Source of the DNA: Sarcocystis neurona
Taxonomy: Eukaryota > Apicomplexa > Conoidasida > Eucoccidiorida > Sarcocystidae
Assembly (NCBI GenBank): GCA_000727475.1
Contig: KL647326.1
Span: 458,440 to 522,439, forward strand
Length of the DNA stretch: 64,000 nucleotides
Direction of reading: 5' to 3'
This document shows positions 22,801 to 34,800 of this stretch, piece after piece. A program made the position numbers and the translations under genes. Position 1 is the first letter of the stretch; each line of letters begins with the position of its first letter. The notes beneath the pieces are model-generated. The model was not told where the DNA came from. It made no database searches and was given only the letters and a program-made list of their open reading frames with translations.

Positions 22801-24919
22801 CTGTTACTGACGTCGCAGCAGCTGCTCGTACACTTGCCGCAGCTGCGGCCGTAACCGGTGTGTGATGACCCTCGTGGCGTCTGAACTATTGCCTCTGGTA
22901 CTACTCGGTTGTCCGTTGTTGCTGCTCGCGTTCATCTGCTTGGGACTGCGTCCTCCCGGTTGCAGCTCCGGTACTAGCGCCACTGAGGGCTGCTGCTGCA
23001 GAGCATCGTAAGAACGTCCCCTTCGCACGTGGGCTGCTACTGATTCTGTCCCTTCTGTCAAGAGGTATAGCGGGGTTGCAAGAGTTGTAGTTGCAGCCGC
23101 GCGGCTTGCTGCAGCTTCTGTCGGTTTACGAAGAGGCTGCGGTATCGGCTGCTGGCGCGGATGCTGCGGCTGCTGCCCAGTGCTGTTGTTGCAGTTGCTG
23201 CTGTCGCTCTTGGGGTGAGACGCTGCCACTCCTACTGCTGCTGCTGCTGGTGACTCTGCTGCTGCTCGCAGGGCTGCTACGGGTAGCACCAGAGCTATGT
23301 TGTCGCTGGAAGTGGTGCGGCTACTCCTGTTGCTGCTCCGCATGTTTCGCATGTTCGTATTGCACGTGATGACAGAGACTGCCGTCCTGCCCCCGATTCA
23401 AGCACTCGCAGCAGCAGCAGAACCAGCAGCAGCAAGAAGAGAAGGAAGAGCAGCAGACGTCTCCACAGCAGGTGTAGGAGAAGTTGCGGCCCCAGCAACA
23501 GCAGTAGTCGCAGTAGGACTACTGGAGCAACAGCTAGAGCTGCACTTCTAACAACCGCAGCGGGATTCACACCGCATTCACTAATAATTTATTAACACAG
23601 GCAGCGACGGCCGGAGTCCTAGCAGTTTTGCCGTAGCCACAGCAGCAGCACCAACGGAGGCAAGACCTACGGGATATACGTCTCGGCTTCTCCCATAGGT
23701 GTGGCGGACGCCTGTGAGTGTCGCCTTCTTACAATTCAGCCAATAGCGCAAATAGCAGACTCGTCTTGGGAGGGCCAAGATACGCTATATATATATATAG
23801 AGAGAGAGAGAGAGATCTGTCTGTGTAGACACCCACAAGCATGCTCACATCTACGTATATGGAAAGAGATGTATGACGATGTATATAAGTGTGTACATAC
23901 AGAGATGCATATATCTATATATAAGTGTAGATATATAGATATGTATATGGAGAGATGCAAACGCAAACCCGTATGTATATACGGAGAGATGCGTACGTAT
24001 CTTCGGATATAAGTGCACAGAGACAAACGCAAACTCACGTTTGTGTGCATGTACACATCTAAAGACGCACCATATTAATACCTATGTATCTATATCTATA
24101 TCTATAGATATATATACGGAGAGAGAGAGGTGCGAGTACGTGTGGATACACTGATGTGTATGGTGGCAGCGCATCTTGTCTCCTTCGCTGTGTGATACGT
24201 GTTGCTATGCTGCGAGGCCATACGAAGACGGATGCAGCTCTACATATATACACTCACACATTAATATGCCTTCTCTACGTAACGCAGATCTTGGAATCAT
24301 GAACAGGCCGCTACTCCACTGGATACATCCGCATATGTATATTCTTCGGAGATCACTGGTACATTTTATTCTCTCTTTCTATACATATGAATATATATAC
24401 ATATGCATGGCAGGGAGAGGACTCTGCATATAACTAGTGGATATGAAATCATTTCCACTGACAGGCACAGAACTGTTACGTACTCGCCGAGTTACCACGA
24501 TACCTGTACAGATGTTTAGATGTGGCGTACGTATGCGCGCAGTTGATGCCAGGAGGCGTTACAGCCAGAGAAGTAAATATTTCCTGTGTATAGGGAGGGG
24601 TAAAAGCTTCGAGAAAAAAAAGGGTGCAGCTCGTTTTTACCAGCGACAATGCTGTGCAGGTCGTACCCTCTTATATCCACACGTACGCGCACATGTCTCT
24701 CCATCTCTCCCTCTCTCTACATATGTACACATATCCCTCTATATGCAACCTAATATCCACATATACATGCATACGTACATGCTTAGCACTCCGCAAATGT
24801 ATATATATATATATATATATACATATATATATGTGCAGATGTAAGTGTGCACACCCGTAGACATACGCATACCTGCAATGTACATCTGCACATCACTTAC
24901 ACCCCCACCTCTCCCTTTT
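19881..24919. other. Intergenic, CTG-rich then AT-rich; no supported gene
   Basis: From 19881 to about 23560 the DNA is dominated by CTG/GCTGCT on the plus strand. Several frames are open on both strands, but none shows a domain or a phase-consistent splice chain. From 23780 to 24900 it is TATA/ATAC simple sequence with short ordinary stretches (24140-24300, 24440-24700). The NEMF promoter should lie just above 19880, but I see no element I can name. Confidence 0.5.
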
Positions 24920-25141
24920 TCAATCTCCACACAGGCGCATAGGCGATTCACGTGTGAAGCAGCCGCATTTGTCTACAGGGTCTCCCTCGCCGCGTCCACG
25001 GTGCATATGGCGTAAAAGCGACGCATGACCAGCCAGAAAAGCAGCAACACGCTGCTGCTCGCCAGCAGAAGATTTCACTGCGATGTACAGAGTTCTTCTC
25101 AAGTGTCTGATCCACACACGGTACTCCTTGTTAGCCGAGAG
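24920..25141 (-). CDS. Candidate terminal exon, unrecognised
   Basis: A minus-strand frame begins after the acceptor AAAAAGCTGCAG at 25142-25153 and runs 73 codons to a TGA. It reads LSANKEYRVWIRHLRRTLYI and later EQQRVAAFLAGHASLLRHM. The composition is basic and mixed, unlike the surrounding repeat DNA. A second exon-like stretch lies upstream on the same strand at about 25210-25297, after CTTTTGCAG. I could not join the two in phase, and found no start codon. It may be chance. Confidence 0.25.
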   Translation of the reverse strand, partial: LSANKEYRVWIRHLRRTLYIAVKSSAGEQQRVAAFLAGHASLLRHMHRGRGEGDPVDKCGCFTRESPMRLCGD

Positions 25142-26745
25142 CTGCAGCTTTTTGCGGCGACGACATTCGAATGTGATACACACACACACACACACACTGC
25201 TACTCAACCATGGGGGGGTTGCAAGGAAGTCGCGCCGAGCGTCCGGTGTCCTTTCAGCAACGCACTCGAGCAGCCGTTTTTGAAGACCACCTGCAAAAGT
25301 CTTATCCTTACCTTGCCCTCACTCAGCATGAATGTATATATATATATATATATATGTGCAAGTACGTATATATACTTGTATATCTCTCTCTGCAGGTGTA
25401 CACGTATGTGTGTGCAGAGGTTCCCCACGTAGAATCGCGCGCATGCACTGCGTACACATGGGATATACCTCTGTAGCTCGACGTAACACAGCTACACAGG
25501 TACGTACACAGCAGCGAAGAAAGAAGTGTTCGACCTGTCCGTTCCGTGGGCGTCTCTATGAGACTGACAAACGTCTATCTATATATCTATCCATCTATCT
25601 CTCTACATATATATGTATATACACGAGTAAATCGATACATGCAAATATTATGGATAGACGAGGACAAGTTTGTGCAGGCCTACATTCGTATATGCTTAGC
25701 TGTGTGTGTGCATACGTGGACTTGCGGCTGCAGTAGCTCGAAGCCTATCATTGCTCGCCGTGGTCACGCGTGACCGCGTGCACGCATATACCCGTAATTA
25801 TTCCTCTGCAGCCGCACACGCCCCCTGTATGTATTCTATATATACATACAAATATGTATCTATATGTATATCTGAGTCTTGTGCTGTCTAATATATGCTG
25901 ACCCATATAAGATTCTTACTGGGTAGACATTTATATATATATATATATTAAATACACTTGCATCATTTCTTTTCTCTCTTCACCTCTGTCTCTCTTCGTA
26001 ATCGAGAGACATCGTCTGTCCTAGGAAAGGCTTGGTCTTTGCACGCAGCACTCACAGTGTCTCGAGCACAGGGGCTCTCCACGGGCCGCGCAACACCAAG
26101 CAGCAGCCTTTTCTCCTTCGTATTCTTCCTGGTCCTTTTCCCCTCCTCATCTGCGTCTCTGTCTTCGTGTCTCGCCTCACGTTCCTGCCTGCTCTTCCCG
26201 TCCCTCATATGCTTGGGGAAATGCTCCGGCGCTTCGACGGACCGCATGCACGTGTCGGGTGACGGGTGAGACGTGCTGCTCTACGCATCCAGACGCGGCG
26301 ACACCCTCTCTCTCTCTCACACGAAAAGTACCGTGCCTCCTCTGTAATGCACGACGGACCATATGAATAAATAATATGGGTGCACCTGTACACTGTGTTC
26401 CTTAAGGATTCCACTTGTTCAGCAAAAGAAAGGCGTTCACGACCAGTGCACAGGACGAGGGCGCGACAACGAGAGCCGAAGAGAAAGAGACAAAAACAGA
26501 GAAAGCAGTAAGAGGCAGAGGAAGACGAAGCGAGAGACGGGGGTGTTCAGTGTGTCTGTCTTGGTGTGCTAACGCCGCGTGCTGCTGTACGTCCACGAAC
26601 ACTTCCACGCCCTCTTTTGGGCGGCGGAGACGTACGCAGCTCCTTCCAGAGGAGAACAGAGATGAGAAGGACAATATTTTCCTCTGGTGTAGTGCGTGCA
26701 AAGTGGCACCCACACATCCACTTGCCTACTGTTTCTCGCTTGCAG
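25142..26745. other. Mostly non-coding; (CA)n and AT repeats
   Basis: Contains a (CA)n tract near 25180, several TATATA tracts (25330-25370, 25560-25630, 25930-25950) and pyrimidine-rich DNA at 25960-26330. The stretch 26415-26740 is open on both strands with basic composition, and may include an upstream exon of the plus-strand candidate that follows. Confidence 0.4.
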
Positions 26746-27494
26746 GGAAGGCCGGTGGACGTCGCTGGGCCCCGAGGCACATGCGCGTCGTGTCGCTTCA
26801 GGAGTACGTACACTCCACCAACACACGGGCTTCATGGGGATGCGAGCTTCAGGTAGGCGCTTCTGATGTGCAGCTGCGAGCGTACGCAGCTCTGTCTACT
26901 TGTTTAGGTTGCTCCAGTGAGTAACACACGTGTATTCGTAGTATCAGAGACGGCACAAGAACCCCACGAACTCTTCGGGGAGGATTCTCTCAAAATTACT
27001 CTTCCGGCATCGTGCACAGAGAGAGCAAAAGCAGCGAGACATTTGCGTGGCCGGCCACTGCAGCCCTTTTGCGAGTGTTTTGCTGCACTCGTTTCTTCCA
27101 CTTTCTGCGCGCAGTCGCTTGCAAGTCGTAACACACCAGCGCCACCAGCCGCGCTCACGTCGTCCTCCACCCCTCCCTGTACCGCGTTTTTTCCGCTTCA
27201 GAACCTGCAGAGACTACAGGCTGTCGTAGCCTCTCGTATTAGTGAGAGCTCGTATGTAGACGTGATTCATTTGATAGGTGTAGCTTAAAGTTGTCGTTCC
27301 GCATTCCTCGGGTGTGTGTGTGTGTTTGTGCTGTCACCCCCACGCAGGGGGCAGGGACGACGATTTTTCCTGCGTCTCCCGTTCACCTCTATCTCTACAC
27401 GCTGATCGGCGTCTCGCCTCCCCACGGCGGAGCACGTACACACGGGCGCATGTACTGGCGCACCCACACGCCTACGGACGCCTATGATTCGTAG
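26746..27494 (+). CDS. Candidate three-exon gene fragment, unrecognised
   Basis: Proposed exons are 26746-26852, 26908-27255 and 27348-27494 (TAG). Introns of 55 and 92 bases have ends GTAGGC..TTTAG and GTAGAC..CGCAG, and the phases agree (1 in, then 0, 0). The product reads HMRVVSLQEYVHSTNTRASW, then VAPVSNTRVFVVSETAQEP, HELFGEDSLKITLPASC, NLQRLQAVVASRISESSY and GAGTTIFPASPVHLYLYTLI. The composition is balanced and free of CAG-type runs, unlike neighbouring DNA. I recognise no family. The 5' end is unknown, and the minus strand is also partly open here, so this could be wrong. Confidence 0.35.
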
Positions 27495-28820
27495 GGAGCG
27501 GCGTCCGTCGTGAAGTACTGCATACACACAAAAAGGAAGTGTTTCTTTTCCTGCAGTGTTGTAAACGTGGCGCTAGCAGAAAAGTCAGTAAATACGTATA
27601 GAGAGATATACTCGGAGAAGGCGAGACGGACAGGGAGGGAGAAGACAAACACGTGTATACGCCTATACATGTGTGTCTTTGGAAGTGTATAAAATACACC
27701 TAGAAATACCATGCGTGGAGCATCTTCACGTGGAGAGCGTGACGGCTGACGGAAATACAATACACACATATGTACAGATACACGTATATATACGTTTACA
27801 TATACACACCTGTACATGCATGTACACACCGACACGCATATGAGCGCATATACGTGCATCACACATCTTAACAGAGATACGTGCATAGTTAATTTCTGAC
27901 ATATATAGACCACTGTAAAATATAGAGTACGCTGGAACAGCTGAGGACGCCTGGTGACTACGAAGAGTAACGGCGACAGCACATAGCGACGGCGACAAAT
28001 CAGCGCAGGCTGCCGCGGCTGCTGGTTCTTTTGCGACTTTCCTTTCGCACCGTACGTTGTAGCAGCTGCAACTGCTGTTGTAGCTGCTACCCTTCCTCTG
28101 CCTCTGCTGCTGGTGTTGCAGCTGCTGCTTTTCTTTTGCCTCCGCTGCTGCTGGTGTTGTAGCTGCCTCCGCTGGTGTTGCCGCCGCTGGTTTTCTTCTG
28201 TCTCCGCTGCTGCTGCTATTGTAGCTGCTGCCCTTCTTCTGCCTCTGCTGCTGGTGTTGCAGCGGCTTCTTTTCTTTTCTCTCCGGTGTTGCTGCCGTCG
28301 TACGTGCCTCTGCTGGTGTTGCCGCCGCTGGTTTTCTTCTGTCTCCGCTGCTGCTGCTGTTGTAGCTGCTGCACTTCTTCTGCCTCTGCTGGTCTTCGTC
28401 GCGCGCTGCTGGTGCTGCAGGAAGCGCGGCCCTTCTGGTGCTGCTGCTGCTCTCTCTCCCCGTTCACGTTGGACAACCGCAGCTGCTCCTGCTCGTGTTG
28501 TCCCCTTCGCGCAGGCTGACGGCGTGGGAATTCTGCTGGTGCTGCTGCTGCTCTCCCCTCAGCGGAGCTGTGCTCGAGCCCTGGTGCTGCTGCTTCTTCT
28601 GCTTCCGCACGCTGCATGGAAAACGACATACCTTCCCCGCTCTCCTCTCTCCTGCTGGTCCTTCCGCCCGTTTACCGCTGCAGGAAAGCAGCATCCCCTT
28701 GTTTTTACGACTACGGAGCATTCTCCCGCATCTCCACCTGCGCAAGCGCTGCCGCACATGTGCGCAATGTCTTCGCAGCTGGCGGATGCACGCGCGTCCC
28801 TGCCTGCGGTGCCGTCGCAG
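27495..28820. other. Downstream of LCMT1; AT-rich then CTG-rich, no gene seen
   Basis: 27495-27990 is ATAC-type simple sequence with short open frames. 28060-28820 is CTG-rich and includes a 141-bp tandem duplication. It lies beyond the LCMT1 stop codon, and the part nearest 28820 is probably 3' UTR. Confidence 0.45.
28171..28390. repeat. 141-bp tandem duplication in a CTG-rich tract
   Basis: The block beginning GCTGGTGTTGCCGCCGCTGG occurs at 28171 and again at 28312. It is followed both times by TTTTCTTCTGTCTCCGCTGC and then a TTGTAGCTGCTGC segment. The unit length is a multiple of three, so one plus-strand frame reads a 47-residue repeat. I do not think that frame is a gene. Confidence 0.75.
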
Positions 28821-31800
28821 CTAGCCACAGCGACTGTTCGGCAGGCCGTCGAAGAGGTGCTGCATGTGCGGCAGTACTGACGAACAGACCGCCCCTGCCT
28901 CCGCTATCTGCCTCTCCTGCTGCTGTTGCTGCAGCTCCTGCTGCGGCTGCTGTCTGCGGCTGACCCCGAGCACGACGCTATAGTGGGCTTGGATCAAACG
29001 CCACTCTTCTAACTCATCGAACAGTTCGAGTCGCTGCAGCAGCAACATAGTGAAGAAATACCAGATAAATCATTTACACACGTATATCGTCCTTGCCCCC
29101 AGTGGAGAGGGACATGTGGACACATGCAAAAATACGAGCGTTTCTTCGGTCCCCACCCATGTCCATGTGCGTGAGTCTGTGCACGACGCAAAGCAGACCC
29201 ACGCTGCGTCGGCATTCTCCTCAAAATATGCGTACACACATTCATACATATATATACACGTACACACACATACATATATACACACACATACGCACATACA
29301 TTCATACATTTACACACATATACGAATATACATTCGTGTATGTTTACGCGTGCACATGTAAACATATACACAATCATATATACACATATATACATGCATA
29401 TACATTCATCCATATATACGTACACACATCCATCCATACACGTACATATGTATATACATTTATACATATATACATCCATATATATGCATATATGCATAGA
29501 TATATGCATATGCATATACATATATACACATACATATTTATACACGTATACATATACACATCCATATATATATGTATACAGGTGGTCTCCGTGATGTGCA
29601 AAGCTCCATAAAGACGTCTATGAATAATTCTTCCTCGGCAAGACCCTCTGGGTGCATGCAGAGGCCCGAAGACAGAGCTGCCCTTCGTTTCTGTAACTGC
29701 ATGCCTTTGTGTGTATGTGTGCGTGTGTCCGCATGTAAACGTTTCCACATGTCAAGTGACTCTAAGAGCTGCACAGGTGTGGGACGCACGCGTCCACGGT
29801 ATGGGCGGGCGCTGTACGTCTACAGTTGGTCATAGAAGAAAGAAGAAGGACGGGAAGGCGGGGGAAGGACGTCGAGGAGAAGTGCCCTGGGACGTCGGGA
29901 GAAGGGAAATGAAAGGGAAAACGGGAAAAAAGAAGAGCAGCAGAAAGGAGAGTGACGAAGCAAAAATGGACGGGCGAGGAAGAAGAGGAGACCACGAGGA
30001 GACGGACGACGAACAGGAGATAGAAAACACAGGAGGAAGAGGCGTGTAATAAGATTCTGGCTGCTGCACTGCTATTTTACTTACTTGGACACGGCGGCGC
30101 TCGTCTTCAGGTAGAAATCGGTCGTACAGTGCATTCATGTCTGCGACGGCGCAGTGCTGCCATCCTAAACGCAGCAGGCTACGGCGTGTGCAGACACCCC
30201 GCGCAGACAACACCCCGCAGACAACAGACGAGGTCTCCAGACGCCCCGGCGAGAGAAACCGAGTAGTCCAGCCGGGCTTCAGCTGTGCAGACTCTCCCAC
30301 ACACAAGGCGCCGGCGTGAGACCAGACGAAGGTTAAGGAGTCGCTGACGAACGATATACAGCGAGTGGCGCGAGTCACCCAAAGCCAGTGTACAGACACC
30401 ACACACATGCAAAGCTGGTGTACAGACACCGCAGACACGCTGAGCAGATGTACTGACACCGCAGACACGCAGAACTGGTGTACGGACACCGCAAACACGC
30501 AGAGCAGATGTTCAGACACCTCCACCCAGCGAGCTGCGTGGACAGTCGTGCAACAAGCAAACATGCAGAAGAAACAGCCCAGAGGCAAGTCAGAAGGCCG
30601 TGCACCTGCAGATGAGCAGTGTACAGACACTTCAACGTGCACAGCGCAAGCGTACTTGAACCGCAGCAGTTATACGTCAGATACGTGCTGCTCTTCGAAG
30701 CCGCCACGCCGACGAAGGCGGCAAGCGCTCTCTCGCTCGGTGCGGCAACCCCACTGCTCCTGATGCCGCTTCTGACCTGCTAGGAATTCCCACCTTCCTG
30801 TGCTGCACCTGCAGCTGCTTCTTCTTCCCCTGGCTCTTCTGCCTCTTCGTCAGCGTTCCTAGTGCTACGCGCTGCCCCCCGCGCAGCTGCGGTTGCTGCT
30901 GCCCTTCGTGCTGCTCTTGCTGCGCGGCTGCTGCTGCTCTTCCTCGTGTTCCGCTGTCGGTTGTGCGACTTACCGTTCGCGCTGCGCGTCAAGTGTGGGG
31001 TAATCGAAGACCGTCAGCAGAGGGCATCCTCGTTCCTGCAGCATGTTGCATGCGTTATTCGTTCAGATAAACAAAGTTTAATGAGCACTACCCAGACCAC
31101 GCAAGGGACACGCACGACCGAGGGTCAAGCGTACACATCAACGCACGGAAAAATGGAAGTGTATCTGTACCCCTGTCTCTGCATGCGCTCCTTGCACCAC
31201 TAAGAAGAAAAAACCCAAATACCGCTGAAAGTGAGACAGACACCGATACAGAGAGCGGGAATCCTACGCTCCCCAGGCTCGCATTGCATGACTTGTTGAC
31301 CCACAAACAAGAACACACACAAGGATTTCCCTTTTCTCTCTTTTTGTTACTCTTCTCTCCCTCTCCTCCCCCTCTCCCCACTTCCAAGTTTTTACATCAT
31401 GGGAGGGACCTATACACATATATATATGTAAGTATGGGAACGCCTGTGCTGCGAGTGCTCTCTACACACGTATATATATACATACATATATGTGTATATC
31501 TACAAAAGTGTGCTACGCACCTATATACACATATACATACATACGGACTTCACTGCGTCTACGTGTACACGCGTACACATACTATACGTAAGATATACAC
31601 AGAGATGTACATATTTATATACATAGAAAGAGAGAGTCAAGTTAAGGAATCCAACATATATAGTTGTGTTGTCGTCCTGCATGCGCTCGTGTAGATTCTC
31701 GCATGCACGTGGTCCTGCTGCAGCTGCTGAAAACCCGCAGCGTGCTCGTACTCATCGAGCCGGTGCACCGAGAGCGGCTCTTTCCCCCACAACCTCTGCA

Positions 31801-34800
31801 CATGAGAACGCACGAGCAGCAGCAGCAACAGCAGCAGGTTGACCTGGAACAGGAGAAGCAGCAGCACGGCCATCTCGTACACAGCTGTTCCTCCTCCTGC
31901 TACCAACAGCAGCAACAACACATCGGATGCACACGACACAGCAACAGCGAGCCCGCTGGAGCCGCACAGCAGGTGGGGGAAGAAAAAGGGAAATGAGCAA
32001 CCTGCTGCATTGCTTCTCTCCGCTTACTTGTAGATTCTTGACCATGGTGCTGCCGAAGGCGTCAGTCGGATTCAGCTGCACGGGCGAGAATGCAGCGCAA
32101 CGGGAAAAACCCGAGTCATCCACAAGGCAGACGAAGCAAACACTAGAGCCACACCCATTCTGAAAGGAAGTTCTTAGGTCTACCACGAACGCTGACAGGG
32201 GAGAGGGAGAAAGTGGGAAGGACGGGAAGAAGAAGAACTTTTGCAGGCATTCCACCTAAAAAGGGAAGACAAGGCCCGACAAACGGTAAACGCGGTGTAC
32301 ATACACCCCGCCGGGCACGCCACGGTGTACGTACGCCTCACGTAGCTCGGTCCTTGCACACACCTCATACACGTCACTTTACACCCCAGGCAGTGAATGT
32401 ACACCACGTGCAATGCAGTGTACGTACACCTCATACACTGCAGTGTGTGCGATCCCCCCGACAAGGCACAATTTCATACCGTTGAGCCTACGCATACTCT
32501 GGACAGTCGAGTATATCTATCTGTCACACTATGCAGTGTACAGACACCCCGCATACTGTAGCGGGTGTACAGCTTCGGTGATCAAGTGTATGGACTCCCT
32601 GTACAATGGCTTGCATGTACTCCTCACACAACGACATGTGAGTATCCCGACACAAAGTAGTCAGCGTAAGCCGGCATGCGGCTGTAGGCATATGCACCCT
32701 GAAGCATAGAGCAAATTCAGCCCCCTATGGTGGAGTGTACGGACACTCCATAAGCTCCACTGTACACGGTACGCACGGCACCACCTACCTCTACAACACG
32801 CGTAGATACACCCCGTCGACTGCGTGTTAAAAATGCTCGACTTCACACAAGTACATATACGCACAGAACCTCGTACGGGTAAATCGTCCGGGGTCGGCTA
32901 CGTACGGAGACGCCGCACGCTGCAGTGTACGTACACCGTACGCAGCGCATTCCACAGGCCCCTCAGGAAAGCGTGTACGTCCACGCTCCGGTCAGTTCCC
33001 TGGCACGCGCACCGTGTACGTACACCCCGTAACACGCATGACGACATCTCTTGCCGCATAACAGATCGTGGTGCCCACGTGTTTGCACGCGTGGCATACG
33101 TACACCTCATGTGAAGTGCCCACGTACTTTCCGGTGTACGGACACCCAGGGTAACGCGGTCTACGCAACTCAGAAACGCAGTGCGTCTCATTTCGTCTAT
33201 CTGCTACGTCGGATGCAGGTGCGTCCAACGTGCAGGAGCTTCAGTATACCCTTGTATTGAGCGGTGCACGTACACCACACACAGCATGCTATTAACACAG
33301 TGTCCGTACACCCCAAGTAAGTACGTGGGCGCCCACCTTCAGGCGGGGGGGGACGCGAAGACGAGACACACACAAAGCAGCGCCAGTCAGCCCGGGACAC
33401 AAACGTTCTCTTGCAATGTGAGGAGGAGGCGACAGGTTGACATAAGAAGAAAAAAGTGGAGGTCCCCGCTCACTTGTTCATATATAGCGATAACCGACGG
33501 GGCATCCTTAACTGCCTGCGCGGCCCATGCCACTACCTGCGCAGCAGCAGCAACAGCAGCAGCAACACCGGCAGCAACAGCAGGAGCAATGGCAGCACCA
33601 ACGGCGGTAGCAAGAGCGGCACTAGCAATGGCTACCACAGCAGGAACAGAAACAGGAGCGACAAGCCAACAGTAGCAGCAGCTGCAACACCGGCAGCAGC
33701 AGCAACTGCAGCCACAGCGACCGGGTCGCAGCACTGGCAGTCGCAACAGCAGCATCTGCGTTGGTATACGGGTGTACCACCAGCAGTGGCAGCAGCAGCA
33801 ACACCAGCAGCAGCACTAACGGCACCCGGGACCTACGACGGCAACCACGGCAGCAACATCGCATGCGCAGCAGCAGTAGCAGCAAAAGCAGTAGGAGCCT
33901 CTTCAACAGTAGCACCGCTGCACCGCTGCACATATTTATATATACATATATATGTATATATGTGTATCTATTCGAACAAATATATGTACTGATACATGTA
34001 TATACATATGAAGGTTGGTGTGTACGCACGGTGCTGCGTTCTGCAGGTATGCACAAATCAATACAGAGAGATACACATACGCAGGTTGCTACGTATGTCC
34101 ACTTGTATACATCTGCACATGCGTACGAGAGATACAGGACAGATGGAAGAAAACCTGCGTCACTGTTAGTGTTACACGAGTGACTTTTGGTTTGTATCGT
34201 GCGTAAAGAGAAGACTCCAGTGTCGGGTTGAACTCTCTGTTCACACAAAATCTTCTGACTTGGTGCTCGGCTGGGGAGACCAGTGTGGACTTCCACAAGT
34301 GACTCGTGAGACGCCAACAAAGAAGACAGAAACGACAAGACGATGCAGCGTCCCCCCCCAGCTCACGCCCTCTTCTCGGTCAATCTACCTGTTCCTCCTT
34401 TTCTTTTTCTATGTTTATATATATATATGTGTTTGTCCACTTCGTTTTCTCTACCTGTCGGTTTCGCTTTTCCCCTTCCTCTACATCCACGCAGACACAC
34501 ACTGGTGAACTTCCTCCCGTCTATCTATCCGTCTCTGTCTTTCTTGCTGTTCCTCTATATCCACATATACGTTTGTGCAGTGTATTTTCTCTACCTATTC
34601 CTCTCTCTATGTGTATACACATATGTGTACACATATGTGTATATGTGAAGGAAACTTCACTATATCTCGTTGGGCGCTGCCTCTACCTCTCTATAACTGT
34701 ATATGATATACAAACATATATACACATATATATATATGTATGTTGCTGTTCCTCTGTATCCACATGCATAAACATTTGTGCAGTTCATTTTGTCTATCTG

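Noticed and set aside
30361..30530. CRISPR-like appearance of the regular repeats at 30.4 kb
   Set aside because: The units are contiguous with no unique spacers, the genome is eukaryotic and no cas genes are present; it is a 30-bp minisatellite.
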